Source of the DNA: Pigmentiphaga sp. H8
GTDB lineage: Bacteria; Pseudomonadota; Gammaproteobacteria; Burkholderiales; Burkholderiaceae_B
Assembly: GCF_003854895.1 (NCBI RefSeq)
Contig: NZ_CP033966.1
Location: 3,410,001-3,474,000 of the forward strand
Direction: 5' to 3'
DNA: 64,000 nt
Shown: positions 50,888 through 59,252 of the stretch, piece by piece
Layout of the letters: each line of letters opens with the position of its first letter
Position numbering within the stretch: the stretch's first letter is position 1
The notes under the pieces: generated by a model
Told to the model about the DNA's origin: nothing
What the model saw: the letters and a program-made list of their open reading frames with translations, nothing else
The model's database searches: none
Program-made: the position numbers and the translations under genes

Positions 50888-52654
50888 CTAGCCACGGCCC
50901 CGCCGTGCCCGTCCGTTCGCCCCACCCAGGAATCCCAGGTGGGATTCGTGGGCCGAGGCGCCGCGGGGTTGGCGCTCTTCGCTCGGGCCGCGTCCGCCGC
51001 CCTTCCCTGCCTTCGGACCGTTGCCGCCCTTGGCGGGGCGGCCGCGCTGGGCACGTCCGCCGGCAGCGGCACCGGCCTCGGGCTTGCGACCCTCGGACCG
51101 CCCGCCCGGACGGGCCGGACCTTTCTTCCCTGGCTTGCGCCCGCCGGGCCCATTGGCACGCTCGCCGCCGCCATGGGGATGCCCATTGGGCAGCCCACCC
51201 GCGAAACTCTGGCCGGTGCCATACGGATCGGAGGGAAAACTTTGCGCCACGCCCGGCATCGCCGCCTTGCCGCCCTGGATACGGCCCTTGCGGCCGACGC
51301 GGGCGCCATGCATGCCGTTCTGCTCCAGCGTGCCGAAGCCCGGGGGCAGCGCGGCCTCATGCGACACGGGTTGCGTGCTGCGCCGGCCCCGGCGCCCGCC
51401 TTCCTCGTCGTCCGCGCGGACCAGGCCCAACTGAACCTGCAACGCGGTCACCAGCGAGGGATCGAGTTCTTCCCACCGTCCGCGGCGCAGGCCGCGCGGC
51501 AGGGACACGTCGCCGAAACGGGTGCGCAGCAGACGGCTCACCACCACGCCCTGCGACTCGAACATGCGCCGCACTTCGCGGTTGCGGCCTTCCTGCAGCG
51601 TGACGCGGTACCAACGGTTGCTGCCGTCGCCGCCCAGGTAGTCCAGGGAGCCGAACGCGGCCATGCCGTCTTCCAGCGGCACGCCTTCGACCAGCGCCCG
51701 GCGCTGATCGTCGGTCATCTCGCCCAGCACGCGCACCGCATATTCGCGTTCCTGCCCATAGCGGGGATGCATGAGACGATTGGCCAGGTCGCCGGAAGTC
51801 GTGAAGATCAGCAGGCCCTCGGTGTTCAGGTCGAGGCGGCCGATGGACAGCCATTTGCCGTTCTTGATCTTGGGCAGCCGCGAGAACACCGTGGCGCGGC
51901 CCTCGGGATCGTCCTGCGTGACGATCTCGCCCGCGGGCTTGTGGTAGAGCACGACCCGCGGCGGGCGCGTGGTATGGCGCCGTTGCACCAGCTTGCCGTT
52001 GACGCGGACCTGGTCGTTGGGCGCCACGCGCTGGCCGATGTGGGCGGGTTCGCCGTTGACCGACACGCGGCCAGCCACGATCAGCTCTTCCATCTCCCGC
52101 CGCGAGCCGATGCCGGCGTCGGCCAGCACCTTGTGCAGCTTGGGCATGACGGCCTCGCTGGACAGATACTTGCCCAGGCGGCGCTTGAGATCGGGAGCCT
52201 TGTCGAGGAAGGACAGCGCCTGGTCGGCCTCTTTCTCGGCCGCGCGCTGTTCCTCGGGGCTCAGGTCGGGCAGCGCCAGCTGCGTGCCATCGGCCTCGGC
52301 CTGGACACCCGCTTCGCGGCGCTTCTGGCCCCCGCGCCGCTGCTGTTGCGGCGGCTTCGGACCCTTGGCAGCCCGAGGGCTCTTGGCCTCCTGGGGGCCC
52401 TTCGCTGCGCGCGGCTTGCGGCGCTGCGGTTTGGCTTCGGCGGGGAACAGCGCAGCCTGCTCGCCTTCGGCGGCGGGCGCGTCGGCCGGCGCGCCGGCCT
52501 CGGGCGCGGCCTCATCGGTCGGACGGCGGCGGCGAAAAGGCGTACGCAAATTCCGCCGGCCCCGGGCCTTTTCCTGCGTGGGCGCACCTGTCTCCGACGG
52601 AGCGGACGCCTCCACGCCTTCGGCGGGGGGCATATCGTGCGTGGTTTCGTTCAT
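50888..52654 (-). CDS. rluB: 23S rRNA pseudouridine(2605) synthase RluB with long tails
   Basis: 588 aa, about twice the length of E. coli RluB. An Ala/Arg/Pro/Lys-rich N-terminal extension of ~165 residues precedes an S4 RNA-binding domain ('MPKLHKVLADAGIGSRREMEELI') and the RsuA/RluB catalytic domain with Asp275 in 'GRLDLNTEGLLIFTTSGDLANRL'. After ~430 comes a strongly basic Gly/Arg/Lys-rich tail of ~150 residues. It modifies U2605 in the peptidyl-transferase region. It overlaps scpB by ATGA, the usual scpB-rluB pairing. Confidence 0.93.
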   Translation of the reverse strand: MNETTHDMPPAEGVEASAPSETGAPTQEKARGRRNLRTPFRRRRPTDEAAPEAGAPADAPAAEGEQAALFPAEAKPQRRKPRAAKGPQEAKSPRAAKGPKPPQQQRRGGQKRREAGVQAEADGTQLALPDLSPEEQRAAEKEADQALSFLDKAPDLKRRLGKYLSSEAVMPKLHKVLADAGIGSRREMEELIVAGRVSVNGEPAHIGQRVAPNDQVRVNGKLVQRRHTTRPPRVVLYHKPAGEIVTQDDPEGRATVFSRLPKIKNGKWLSIGRLDLNTEGLLIFTTSGDLANRLMHPRYGQEREYAVRVLGEMTDDQRRALVEGVPLEDGMAAFGSLDYLGGDGSNRWYRVTLQEGRNREVRRMFESQGVVVSRLLRTRFGDVSLPRGLRRGRWEELDPSLVTALQVQLGLVRADDEEGGRRGRRSTQPVSHEAALPPGFGTLEQNGMHGARVGRKGRIQGGKAAMPGVAQSFPSDPYGTGQSFAGGLPNGHPHGGGERANGPGGRKPGKKGPARPGGRSEGRKPEAGAAAGGRAQRGRPAKGGNGPKAGKGGGRGPSEERQPRGASAHESHLGFLGGANGRARRGRG

Positions 52655-53607
52655 GTATGGTCTTGGTTGCTTGTCTTCGTAACCGAGGACTCCTCGTCCT
52701 CGACGTCCGGCGCCGGCTCGGCGTCAGGCGCTTGCATATCGGCTTCTTCGTGGCCGGCGGGTTCGTCCGCGGCGGCCTCGGCGACGATTTCCTCGTCCAC
52801 CGTTTCCTGGATGTCCGGCGTGTCGGCGGGAGCCTCGTCCGAGCCGCTGTCGCCGAGGTCGATGCCCTCGGCGGCGACGGCGTCCTCGCCCCCCCGCACT
52901 TCTTCGACGATCACCGCTTCTTCGGCGACCACCACCTCTTCGACCAGGACCGCCTCTTCAGCGACGGCCGCCTCGGCGGCCGTATCGTCATTGGCGGCGG
53001 CGTCGTCGGCCTCGCCCGGCATGTCCTGCCCGGCCCCTTCCACCGCCAGGGACAGGTCCCCGGATCCATCCAGCCCGCTCAGCGCGGCCACGGATTCGGC
53101 GGACTCCAGCGGCGGCAGCTCGTCCAGCGCCTTCAGCCCCAGGTCGTCCAGGAAATGGCGCGTGGTGCCGAACAGCGCCGGTCGGCCGGGCGCGTCGCGG
53201 TGGCCGATGACCTCGATCCAGCCGCGATCCTCGAGCGTCTTGATGACCTGCGAGGACACGGTCACGCCGCGGATTTCCTCGATGTCGCCGCGCGTGACGG
53301 GCTGCCTGTAGGCCACGATCGCCAGCGTTTCCATGACGGCGCGCGAATACTTCGGCGGCCGCTCGGGATTGAGGCGTTCGAGATAGGGCCGCATGGCGGG
53401 CCGGCTCTGGAACCGCCAGCCGCTGGCCAGCGCAACGAGCTCGATACCGCGTTCGGCCCATGACTGGTGGATGTCCTGCAACAGGCCGCGTAGCGTATCG
53501 TTGCCGACTTCGTCGGCGAACAGCTTGCGCAGTTCCGACAATTGCAACGGTTCCTGCGCGCACAAGAGCGCAGTCTCCAGCACGAGCCTTGCCTCGCTGG
53601 TGTTCAT
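52651..53607 (-). CDS. scpB: Segregation and condensation protein B with acidic tail
   Basis: 318 aa. The ScpB double winged-helix core occupies about residues 1-170 ('VLETALLCAQEPLQLSELRKLF', 'SRAVMETLAIVAYRQPVTRGDIEEIRGV', 'WIEVIGHRDAPGRPALFGTT'). The remaining ~145 residues are a highly acidic Ala/Glu/Asp/Val-rich tail, absent from short ScpB proteins. ScpB binds ScpA and SMC in chromosome condensation; scpA is not adjacent here. Starts at 53607, next to a palindrome at 53633-53652. Coupled to rluB. Confidence 0.93.
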   Translation of the reverse strand: MNTSEARLVLETALLCAQEPLQLSELRKLFADEVGNDTLRGLLQDIHQSWAERGIELVALASGWRFQSRPAMRPYLERLNPERPPKYSRAVMETLAIVAYRQPVTRGDIEEIRGVTVSSQVIKTLEDRGWIEVIGHRDAPGRPALFGTTRHFLDDLGLKALDELPPLESAESVAALSGLDGSGDLSLAVEGAGQDMPGEADDAAANDDTAAEAAVAEEAVLVEEVVVAEEAVIVEEVRGGEDAVAAEGIDLGDSGSDEAPADTPDIQETVDEEIVAEAAADEPAGHEEADMQAPDAEPAPDVEDEESSVTKTSNQDHT

Positions 53608-53924
53608 GAGCGTGTGATCAAACGGGCGTAATCCGTATGGTTCCCAATACGGGTTCTGATTCTTAGAGCATGTGGCCTGGACGACCGGCCCGACCTTCAG
53701 GGCGAGCTGGCGGAGTTCTACGTTATGCTGAACCGGCCTGTGATGATGCGGGAGCGTTTTGGGAGCCGGGTTCGTGACCACCGGCAAGACCGGCCGCGCC
53801 TTGTCGGCGCGGGCGCAAGCCCCTGCAGCGGTTCTTAGTGTAGCGTCTGCACGCGCTTGTCACAAGCCTCCGGGCAAACCGGACCGCACGACCAACCCTG
53901 GCCCTCCAACCCACGCCCGCCTCC
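53608..53924. other. 317-bp divergent intergenic region with two dyads
   Basis: Gap between scpB (minus) and the EamA transporter (plus). Seen: CCGTAT-N8-ATACGG at 53633-53652, 26 bp ahead of scpB, and the 13-bp palindrome GCTTGTCACAAGC at 53855-53867, 57 bp ahead of the transporter. Both could be operators. No gene or known RNA recognised. Confidence 0.45.
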
Positions 53925-54842
53925 ATGCCTGCCACCCGACTCTGGAATTCCGCCTATTTCCTCCTCATCACCACCGTGCTGTTCTGGTCGGGCAATTTCA
54001 TCGTGGGACGCGCGGCCGGCGGCTCCGTGCCTCCCATCGCACTGGCCTTCTGGCGCTGGGCCGGCGGCACGCTGATCCTGCTGGTGCTGGCGCGCAGGCA
54101 TTGGCGGGCCGACCTGCCTGTCATCAGGCGGCACCTGCCCATCCTGCTCCTGCTGTCGCTGCTGGGCATCGCCGGCTTCAACACGCTGGTCTACATCGGA
54201 CTGCGGGAGACGTCCGCCGTCAACGCGCTGCTGATGCAGTCGGCCATTCCCATGGTGACGCTGCTGTTCTCGTTCATGCTGCTGGGCCAGCGCGCCTCGC
54301 TGGCCCAGATCGCCGGCGTGGCCATTTCCCTGGCGGGCATCGCCGCCATCGCCACCCGCGGCCGTCCGCAGGACCTGCTCGCCTTCGCGCTCAATCCCGG
54401 GGACGCCTGGATCGTCGCCGCGGTCGCGGTCTGGGGCTTGTACACCACCTTGCTGGCTCGCCGCCCGGCCATCCACCCGCTCAGCCTGCTGACCGTCACC
54501 TTCCTGATGGGCACGCTGATGCTGCTGCCGCTGTACCTGTACGAACATGCGCAGGGCGCGCGCATCGAGGCCGGCCTGCCCAGCGCGCTGGCCATCGCCT
54601 ATGTGATCCTGCTACCCGGCATCGTCGCCAATTTCTTCTACAACCGCGGCGTGGAACTGATAGGCGCGGGGCCCGCCAGCCTGTTCATCCACCTGATGCC
54701 GGTCTTCGGCACGCTGCTGGCAGTCGCGTTCCTGGGGGAGCGGGTCCACCTCTTCCATCTGGCGGGCATCGGCCTGATCGCGACCGGCATCGTGCTGGCC
54801 ACGGTCGCACGCAGGCGGGCCGCGGCGCGGCCAGTATCGTGA
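53925..54842 (+). CDS. EamA/DMT family transporter
   Basis: 305-aa inner-membrane protein with ten helices made of two EamA repeats ('FWSGNFIVGRAAGG...ALAFWRWAGG' and 'AVWGLYTTLLARRPAIHPLSLLTVTF'). Family members export metabolites or amino acids or act as drug/metabolite exchangers. Stands alone on the plus strand; a palindrome lies upstream. Substrate unknown. Confidence 0.9.
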   Translation: MPATRLWNSAYFLLITTVLFWSGNFIVGRAAGGSVPPIALAFWRWAGGTLILLVLARRHWRADLPVIRRHLPILLLLSLLGIAGFNTLVYIGLRETSAVNALLMQSAIPMVTLLFSFMLLGQRASLAQIAGVAISLAGIAAIATRGRPQDLLAFALNPGDAWIVAAVAVWGLYTTLLARRPAIHPLSLLTVTFLMGTLMLLPLYLYEHAQGARIEAGLPSALAIAYVILLPGIVANFFYNRGVELIGAGPASLFIHLMPVFGTLLAVAFLGERVHLFHLAGIGLIATGIVLATVARRRAAARPVS

Positions 54843-54861
54843 CAGGGAAGAGCCGGCGCGA

Positions 54862-55131
54862 TTAGGCGCGGAAGTCGCCCGTCCCCAGCTGGACGATGCC
54901 GCTGGTGGGCGTGCCCAGGGTTTCCTGCGCCGCGGTCAGGATCTCGTGCCGGCCCCGGTGGAAGGCGGCAAGCAGCGCGTCGGCGGACGCGTCCGAGGCA
55001 CCGAAGTGCTCGCGCAGCACATCGGCGGAAATTTCGAACTCCTGGGATTTGCGGCCCTCGAACCGGGCGGTGAAGCGAACGGCGCCGTCCAGCACGGCGG
55101 GCCGGACTTCTCTGGCAAGCTCCGTGGTCAT
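54862..55131 (-). CDS. DUF1488 family protein
   Basis: 89-aa soluble protein. 'AVRFTARFEGRKSQEFEISADVLREHFG' and 'ALLAAFHRGRHEILTAAQETLG' match the small DUF1488 family of Burkholderiales, for which no function is known. It is convergent with the EamA gene (19-bp gap). Confidence 0.75.
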   Translation of the reverse strand: MTTELAREVRPAVLDGAVRFTARFEGRKSQEFEISADVLREHFGASDASADALLAAFHRGRHEILTAAQETLGTPTSGIVQLGTGDFRA

Positions 55132-55370
55132 AAGCCTGTCTCCGATAGTCTGAACCAGCGGTCGTCCCTCGCGACGACCGATTCGCGCATCGCGATCCTT
55201 GACTCTAGGCCCAATGGCCGCGCCCGTCCACTGCCCTCCAGGTAATGCGATGCATAAACCTCACCCCGCCTGGCGGGCGGCAGCGCAACGTTTCGTTGCA
55301 TGCGCCGCGCGCGCCCGGCACAATCGCGGCTTCGCCGGATCGGCATGTCGCGCTTGTCAAGGAAATCCGC

Positions 55371-57377
55371 ATGGCCATGCTGGGTCTGAGGGGTAAATCG
55401 CTACTGGCATTGTTGTTCGCCTGCGCCGTGGCCCTGGTGCCGGCGGCGCTGCTGGCCTGGCAGGGCATCAACGCCGTGCGCGAATATTTCGGCGTCGCCT
55501 ACGCCCGCAACCACACGCTGCTGAGCGAGCAGAAGCTGCTGGCCCCCGTCATGCGCGAGCTGGCGCTGGCCCAGCGCATGGCCAGCTCGACCCTGACGCT
55601 GGACTGGATGCGCGACCCGGCCAACCCCGAGAAACGCAGCCGCTTCTTCCGGGAAGCCCGGGGCTACCAGCATGATTTCCGCGACCACTCCTATTTCGTC
55701 ATCGACGGCACGCCGTCCTACTATTACAACGACGACAAGGGACCTACGGTCGAAACGCCCCGCTACACACTGAAACGTTCCGAACCCAAGGACGCGTGGT
55801 TCTTCTCGACCATGCAGGACAGCGCGCCCTACGACCTGCAGATCGACGTCAACCACGTCCTGGGCGTGACCAAGTTCTGGTTCAACGTGCAGGTGCGCGA
55901 CGGCCAGGAACGGCTGGGCATGATAGGCACGGGCCTGGACCTGACCACCTTCCTCAAGGGCTTCATGGAGGGCGTGGAGCCGGGCGTGAGCACCATCATC
56001 TTCGACCGCCAGGGCAACATCCAGGTCCACCCCGACGCCACGCGCATCGCCTACAAGTCCATGACGGCCGAGGAAACCGCCCAGCGCACGGTCCAGGGGC
56101 TGGTGGCCCGCGATGCCGAGCGCACCCAGCTGCAGCAGGCCATGGCCGATGCCCTGGCCCGCCCCGGCAGCGCCATTCCGCTGTTCGCCACGCTGAACGG
56201 CGCGAAATCGGCCGTCGCGCTGGTCTACCTGCCCGAGCTGCGGTGGTATGTCCTGACGTCGGTGGACCTGGGCATCGCCCGCATCGTCAATTACCAGTGG
56301 CTGGTGCCGGCGCTGCTGGCGCTTGCCGCCGTGCTGTTCCTGCTGCTCCTGGGCTTCGGCTACGCGGTCGACCGGCTGATGCTGGCGCCTCTGCGCCGGC
56401 TGCAGCACACGGCCCAGGCAATCTCGGCCGGCCGCTACGACGTCACCCTGCCCAAAGGCGGCAGCGACGAGATCGGCGAACTGAGCCGCGCCTTCGGCGT
56501 CATGGCCGAGAAAGTCCGCTCGCACACCGCCGAGCTGGAACAGCGGGTGCGCGAGCGCACCCAGGCGCTGGAGGAAGCCAACGAACGCATGGCCGCCACC
56601 CACAAGACCATCGACGACTCCATCGACTACGCCAGCCTGATCCAGCGCGCGATCCTGCCCGACCGCCAGTTGGTGCAGTCCCTGGGGCGGCACCATTTCG
56701 TGCTGTGGAAGCCCCGCGACGTGGTAGGGGGCGATTTCTACGTGTTCCGGGCCGACGGCGACAACTGCCTGCTGGGCGTGGTCGATTGCGCCGGCCACGG
56801 CGTCGCGGGCGCGCTGATGACCATGCTGGCCCGCGCCGCCATCGACCACGCCATTTCCGAGGCCGGCCCGGGCGATCCCGCAGCCATCCTGACGCGCACG
56901 GACGCGGCCATGCGGGCCATGCTGAGCGATGCCGAACTGCCGCGCGCGCTGGCCACGAACATGGATGCGGCCCTGGTCTACGTAGACCGGCATGCTGGAC
57001 AGTTGCGCTTCGCCGGCGCGAAAATGACGCTCTACGCCAGCAGCGGGGACGCGGTCGAGGAATACAAGGGCGCCCGCCGCGCCCTGGGGGAAAAGCGCGT
57101 CGGGGAATATACCAACGCCACGCTGCCTCTTGCCGATCGCACCTTCTACCTCGTCACCGATGGCCTGCTGGACCAATCCGGAGGTGAGCATGGCTTCAGT
57201 TTCGGGAATCGCCGCCTGGTCGACCTGCTGCAGTCGGTGGCCGGGCTACCGCTCGACCAGCAGGCCCGCGCCGTCACGCAGGCATTGGTAGACTACCAGG
57301 GCCGCCAACCGCAGCGCGACGATATTACCGTCTTGTCATTCAAGTTCGAGCAGGCCAACCTTAGCGCGGAGTCATGA
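55371..57377 (+). CDS. siaA: SiaA-like membrane-bound PP2C (SpoIIE) serine/threonine phosphatase
   Basis: 668 aa. Two membrane helices (about residues 10-30 and 310-335) bracket a periplasmic Cache-like sensor; HAMP and coiled coil follow; the C-terminal SpoIIE-type PP2C domain carries the metal Asp residues in 'VVGGDFYVF' and 'VVDCAGHGVAGALM' and 'QRDDITVLSF'. In Pseudomonas aeruginosa SiaA dephosphorylates SiaC and so activates the diguanylate cyclase SiaD. AAGGAA precedes the ATG at 55371. First gene of a complete siaABCD operon, coupled to siaB by ATGA. Confidence 0.92.
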   Translation: MAMLGLRGKSLLALLFACAVALVPAALLAWQGINAVREYFGVAYARNHTLLSEQKLLAPVMRELALAQRMASSTLTLDWMRDPANPEKRSRFFREARGYQHDFRDHSYFVIDGTPSYYYNDDKGPTVETPRYTLKRSEPKDAWFFSTMQDSAPYDLQIDVNHVLGVTKFWFNVQVRDGQERLGMIGTGLDLTTFLKGFMEGVEPGVSTIIFDRQGNIQVHPDATRIAYKSMTAEETAQRTVQGLVARDAERTQLQQAMADALARPGSAIPLFATLNGAKSAVALVYLPELRWYVLTSVDLGIARIVNYQWLVPALLALAAVLFLLLLGFGYAVDRLMLAPLRRLQHTAQAISAGRYDVTLPKGGSDEIGELSRAFGVMAEKVRSHTAELEQRVRERTQALEEANERMAATHKTIDDSIDYASLIQRAILPDRQLVQSLGRHHFVLWKPRDVVGGDFYVFRADGDNCLLGVVDCAGHGVAGALMTMLARAAIDHAISEAGPGDPAAILTRTDAAMRAMLSDAELPRALATNMDAALVYVDRHAGQLRFAGAKMTLYASSGDAVEEYKGARRALGEKRVGEYTNATLPLADRTFYLVTDGLLDQSGGEHGFSFGNRRLVDLLQSVAGLPLDQQARAVTQALVDYQGRQPQRDDITVLSFKFEQANLSAES

Positions 57378-57919
57378 TGGATTCGATCGACCTTTTCGCC
57401 ATGCGCGAAAGCTTCACCCGCGACCGCATCATGCTGTGTTTCAACGGCCCCATCTCGCGCAGCCTGATCGAGGAAATCGGCAATGCGCTGCGCAACTACC
57501 TGCAGGCGGAGCAGGTGCAGCCCTCGGCGGCCATGGACGTTTTCGGCGCCTACATCGAAATGACTCAGAACATCCGGCACTATGCCAGCGCCCAGGGCTA
57601 TGCCGAACATGAAGCGATGGCCACGGTCATCGTGGCCAACAAGGAAGACGGCCGCCACGTCGTGTCGGCCGGGAACGTGGTGGAAATCGCCGACGGCCAT
57701 TCGCTGCTCGGGCGGATCAACGCCCTGGCCCGACAGGACAAGGCCCAGCTCAAGGCCAGCTACAAGGAACAGCTGCGCAAGCCCCGCGACGCGGAGGCCA
57801 GCAGCGGCTCGGGCCTGGGTCTGATCGACATCGCGCGCAAGGCCAGCGAGCCGCTCAGCGCCTCGCTGCGGGAAATCGACGCGGGCCGGGCGTTCTTCAG
57901 CCTGAGCGCCGTCATCTAG
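57374..57919 (+). CDS. siaB: SiaB family protein kinase
   Basis: 181 aa. The SiaB family is a divergent GHKL-type kinase; here 'FGAYIEMTQNIRHYASAQGY' provides the conserved Asn/Glu region and 'SGSGLGLIDIARKAS' the ATP-lid/G box. It phosphorylates SiaC, opposing SiaA. The ATG overlaps the siaA stop; a second ATG follows immediately (57377). Confidence 0.9.
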   Translation: MMDSIDLFAMRESFTRDRIMLCFNGPISRSLIEEIGNALRNYLQAEQVQPSAAMDVFGAYIEMTQNIRHYASAQGYAEHEAMATVIVANKEDGRHVVSAGNVVEIADGHSLLGRINALARQDKAQLKASYKEQLRKPRDAEASSGSGLGLIDIARKASEPLSASLREIDAGRAFFSLSAVI

Positions 57920-57937
57920 CAAACGAGTACCAGCATC

Positions 57938-58315
57938 ATGAGCAACCTCACGATTACAGGCAGCCAGTCCACTCCCGCCATTTCCGGCGACTGGGACGCC
58001 GGCGTCCTGACCATGACCGGCGATTCCTATCCGGAAAATTCCTTCGACCTGTTCAACCAGGTCATCGACTGGGTCGAGCGCTTCCTGGCCGAGTCCAAGC
58101 GTCCCCTGTCGCTGGAACTGCATTTGCTCTACCTGAACACCAGCAGCGTCCGCGCCATCATGGACGTGTTCGACCTGCTGGAGGAGGCGCACGGCGGCGG
58201 CCACCCGGTCTCGGTCAACTGGCATTACGATAGACGTAACGAACGGGTAGCCGAGCTGGCCGAGGAATTCAAGGAAGACTGCAGCTTTCCTTTCGCCATC
58301 GTCGCTCACGACTGA
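57938..58315 (+). CDS. siaC: SiaC family regulatory protein (DUF1987)
   Basis: 125 aa. Thr68 in 'LYLNTSSVRAIMDV' corresponds in position and context to the phosphorylated Thr68 of P. aeruginosa SiaC. Unphosphorylated SiaC binds and activates SiaD. It lies between siaB and siaD with short gaps (18 and 11 bp). Confidence 0.92.
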   Translation: MSNLTITGSQSTPAISGDWDAGVLTMTGDSYPENSFDLFNQVIDWVERFLAESKRPLSLELHLLYLNTSSVRAIMDVFDLLEEAHGGGHPVSVNWHYDRRNERVAELAEEFKEDCSFPFAIVAHD

Positions 58316-58326
58316 CCTTCACGACC

Positions 58327-59115
58327 ATGAAACGCGACATCGAGGACCTCGGCCGGCGCATCGAGCAGTTGCTGGCCCAGCCGGAATACCAGGACCATCC
58401 GCTGCGCGGAGCCCTTGATGAAGTCTGGCGCGCCCTCCTCGACCAGACCACCCGGCTGGAGCGCGTCACCCACATCTCCGACGGCTACCAGGCCCTGGTC
58501 AAGGAGCGCGAGAACGACCTGGACGGGCGGTTCCAGAAACAATTGCGCAAGCTCGAGAAGCTGGCACGCATCTCCGACCACTACCAGCGCATGATGCAGG
58601 ACCTGAACGTCGCCCTGAGCGACGCCTCCAACCGCGACGTCCTGACCGGCCTGGCCAACCGCCGGCACCTGATGCACCGGCTGAAGGAAGAAAGCCAGCG
58701 CGCCTCGCGCTCGGGCCAGCCGTACACCATCGCCATGCTGGACATCGACCACTTCAAGCGCATCAACGACACGCTCGGGCATGCCGCCGGCGACCGCGCC
58801 CTGATCGAAGTGGGCCGCATCCTGCAAAGCTCCCTGCGCGAGTACGACCTGTGCGGACGCTGGGGTGGCGAGGAATTCATGATGATCATGCCCGGCACGA
58901 CCCTGGTGTCGGCCCAGGCGCTGTCGCAGCGGGTCTGCACCCGCATCCGCGAACACGCCGGCGTGCCGGACGTCGGACAGTCCATCAGCGCCAGCGTGGG
59001 CATAAGCGCCTATCGCCACGGCGAACACTACTCCGACACCATCGAGCGGGCGGACGCCGCGCTGCTCGAGGCCAAGCGGCGGGGCCGCGACTGCATCGTG
59101 CTGTCCGAGGTCTGA
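58327..59115 (+). CDS. siaD: Diguanylate cyclase SiaD
   Basis: 262-aa cytoplasmic GGDEF enzyme with an N-terminal coiled coil (about residues 1-95) that in the known system binds SiaC. Catalytic motif GGEEF at residues 180-184 and an inhibitory I-site 'REYD' at 171-174, so it should be active and product-inhibited. It makes c-di-GMP and promotes aggregation/biofilm in Pseudomonas. Last gene of siaABCD. Confidence 0.93.
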   Translation: MKRDIEDLGRRIEQLLAQPEYQDHPLRGALDEVWRALLDQTTRLERVTHISDGYQALVKERENDLDGRFQKQLRKLEKLARISDHYQRMMQDLNVALSDASNRDVLTGLANRRHLMHRLKEESQRASRSGQPYTIAMLDIDHFKRINDTLGHAAGDRALIEVGRILQSSLREYDLCGRWGGEEFMMIMPGTTLVSAQALSQRVCTRIREHAGVPDVGQSISASVGISAYRHGEHYSDTIERADAALLEAKRRGRDCIVLSEV

Positions 59116-59137
59116 GCCCCGCGCCAGGGGCCGAAAT

Positions 59138-59165
59138 ATGACGACGGGGCCCGAGCCTCTATAAT
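59138..59165 (+). promoter_or_regulatory. Promoter of the FUSC gene
   Basis: Perfect -10 TATAAT at 59160-59165 with ATGACG (-35-like, 59138-59143) 16 bp upstream, in the gap after siaD. Start point would be near 59172, about 80 nt ahead of the FUSC ATG, so FUSC is probably independent of siaABCD. Confidence 0.6.
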
Positions 59166-59252
59166 CGTCCCGCGGTCCGCCTGGACGGCACCGCAAAGCC
59201 GGACACCACGATCCGGCAGAGCTGGAGGAGGCTCAGTTTCAACGGGCCATCG

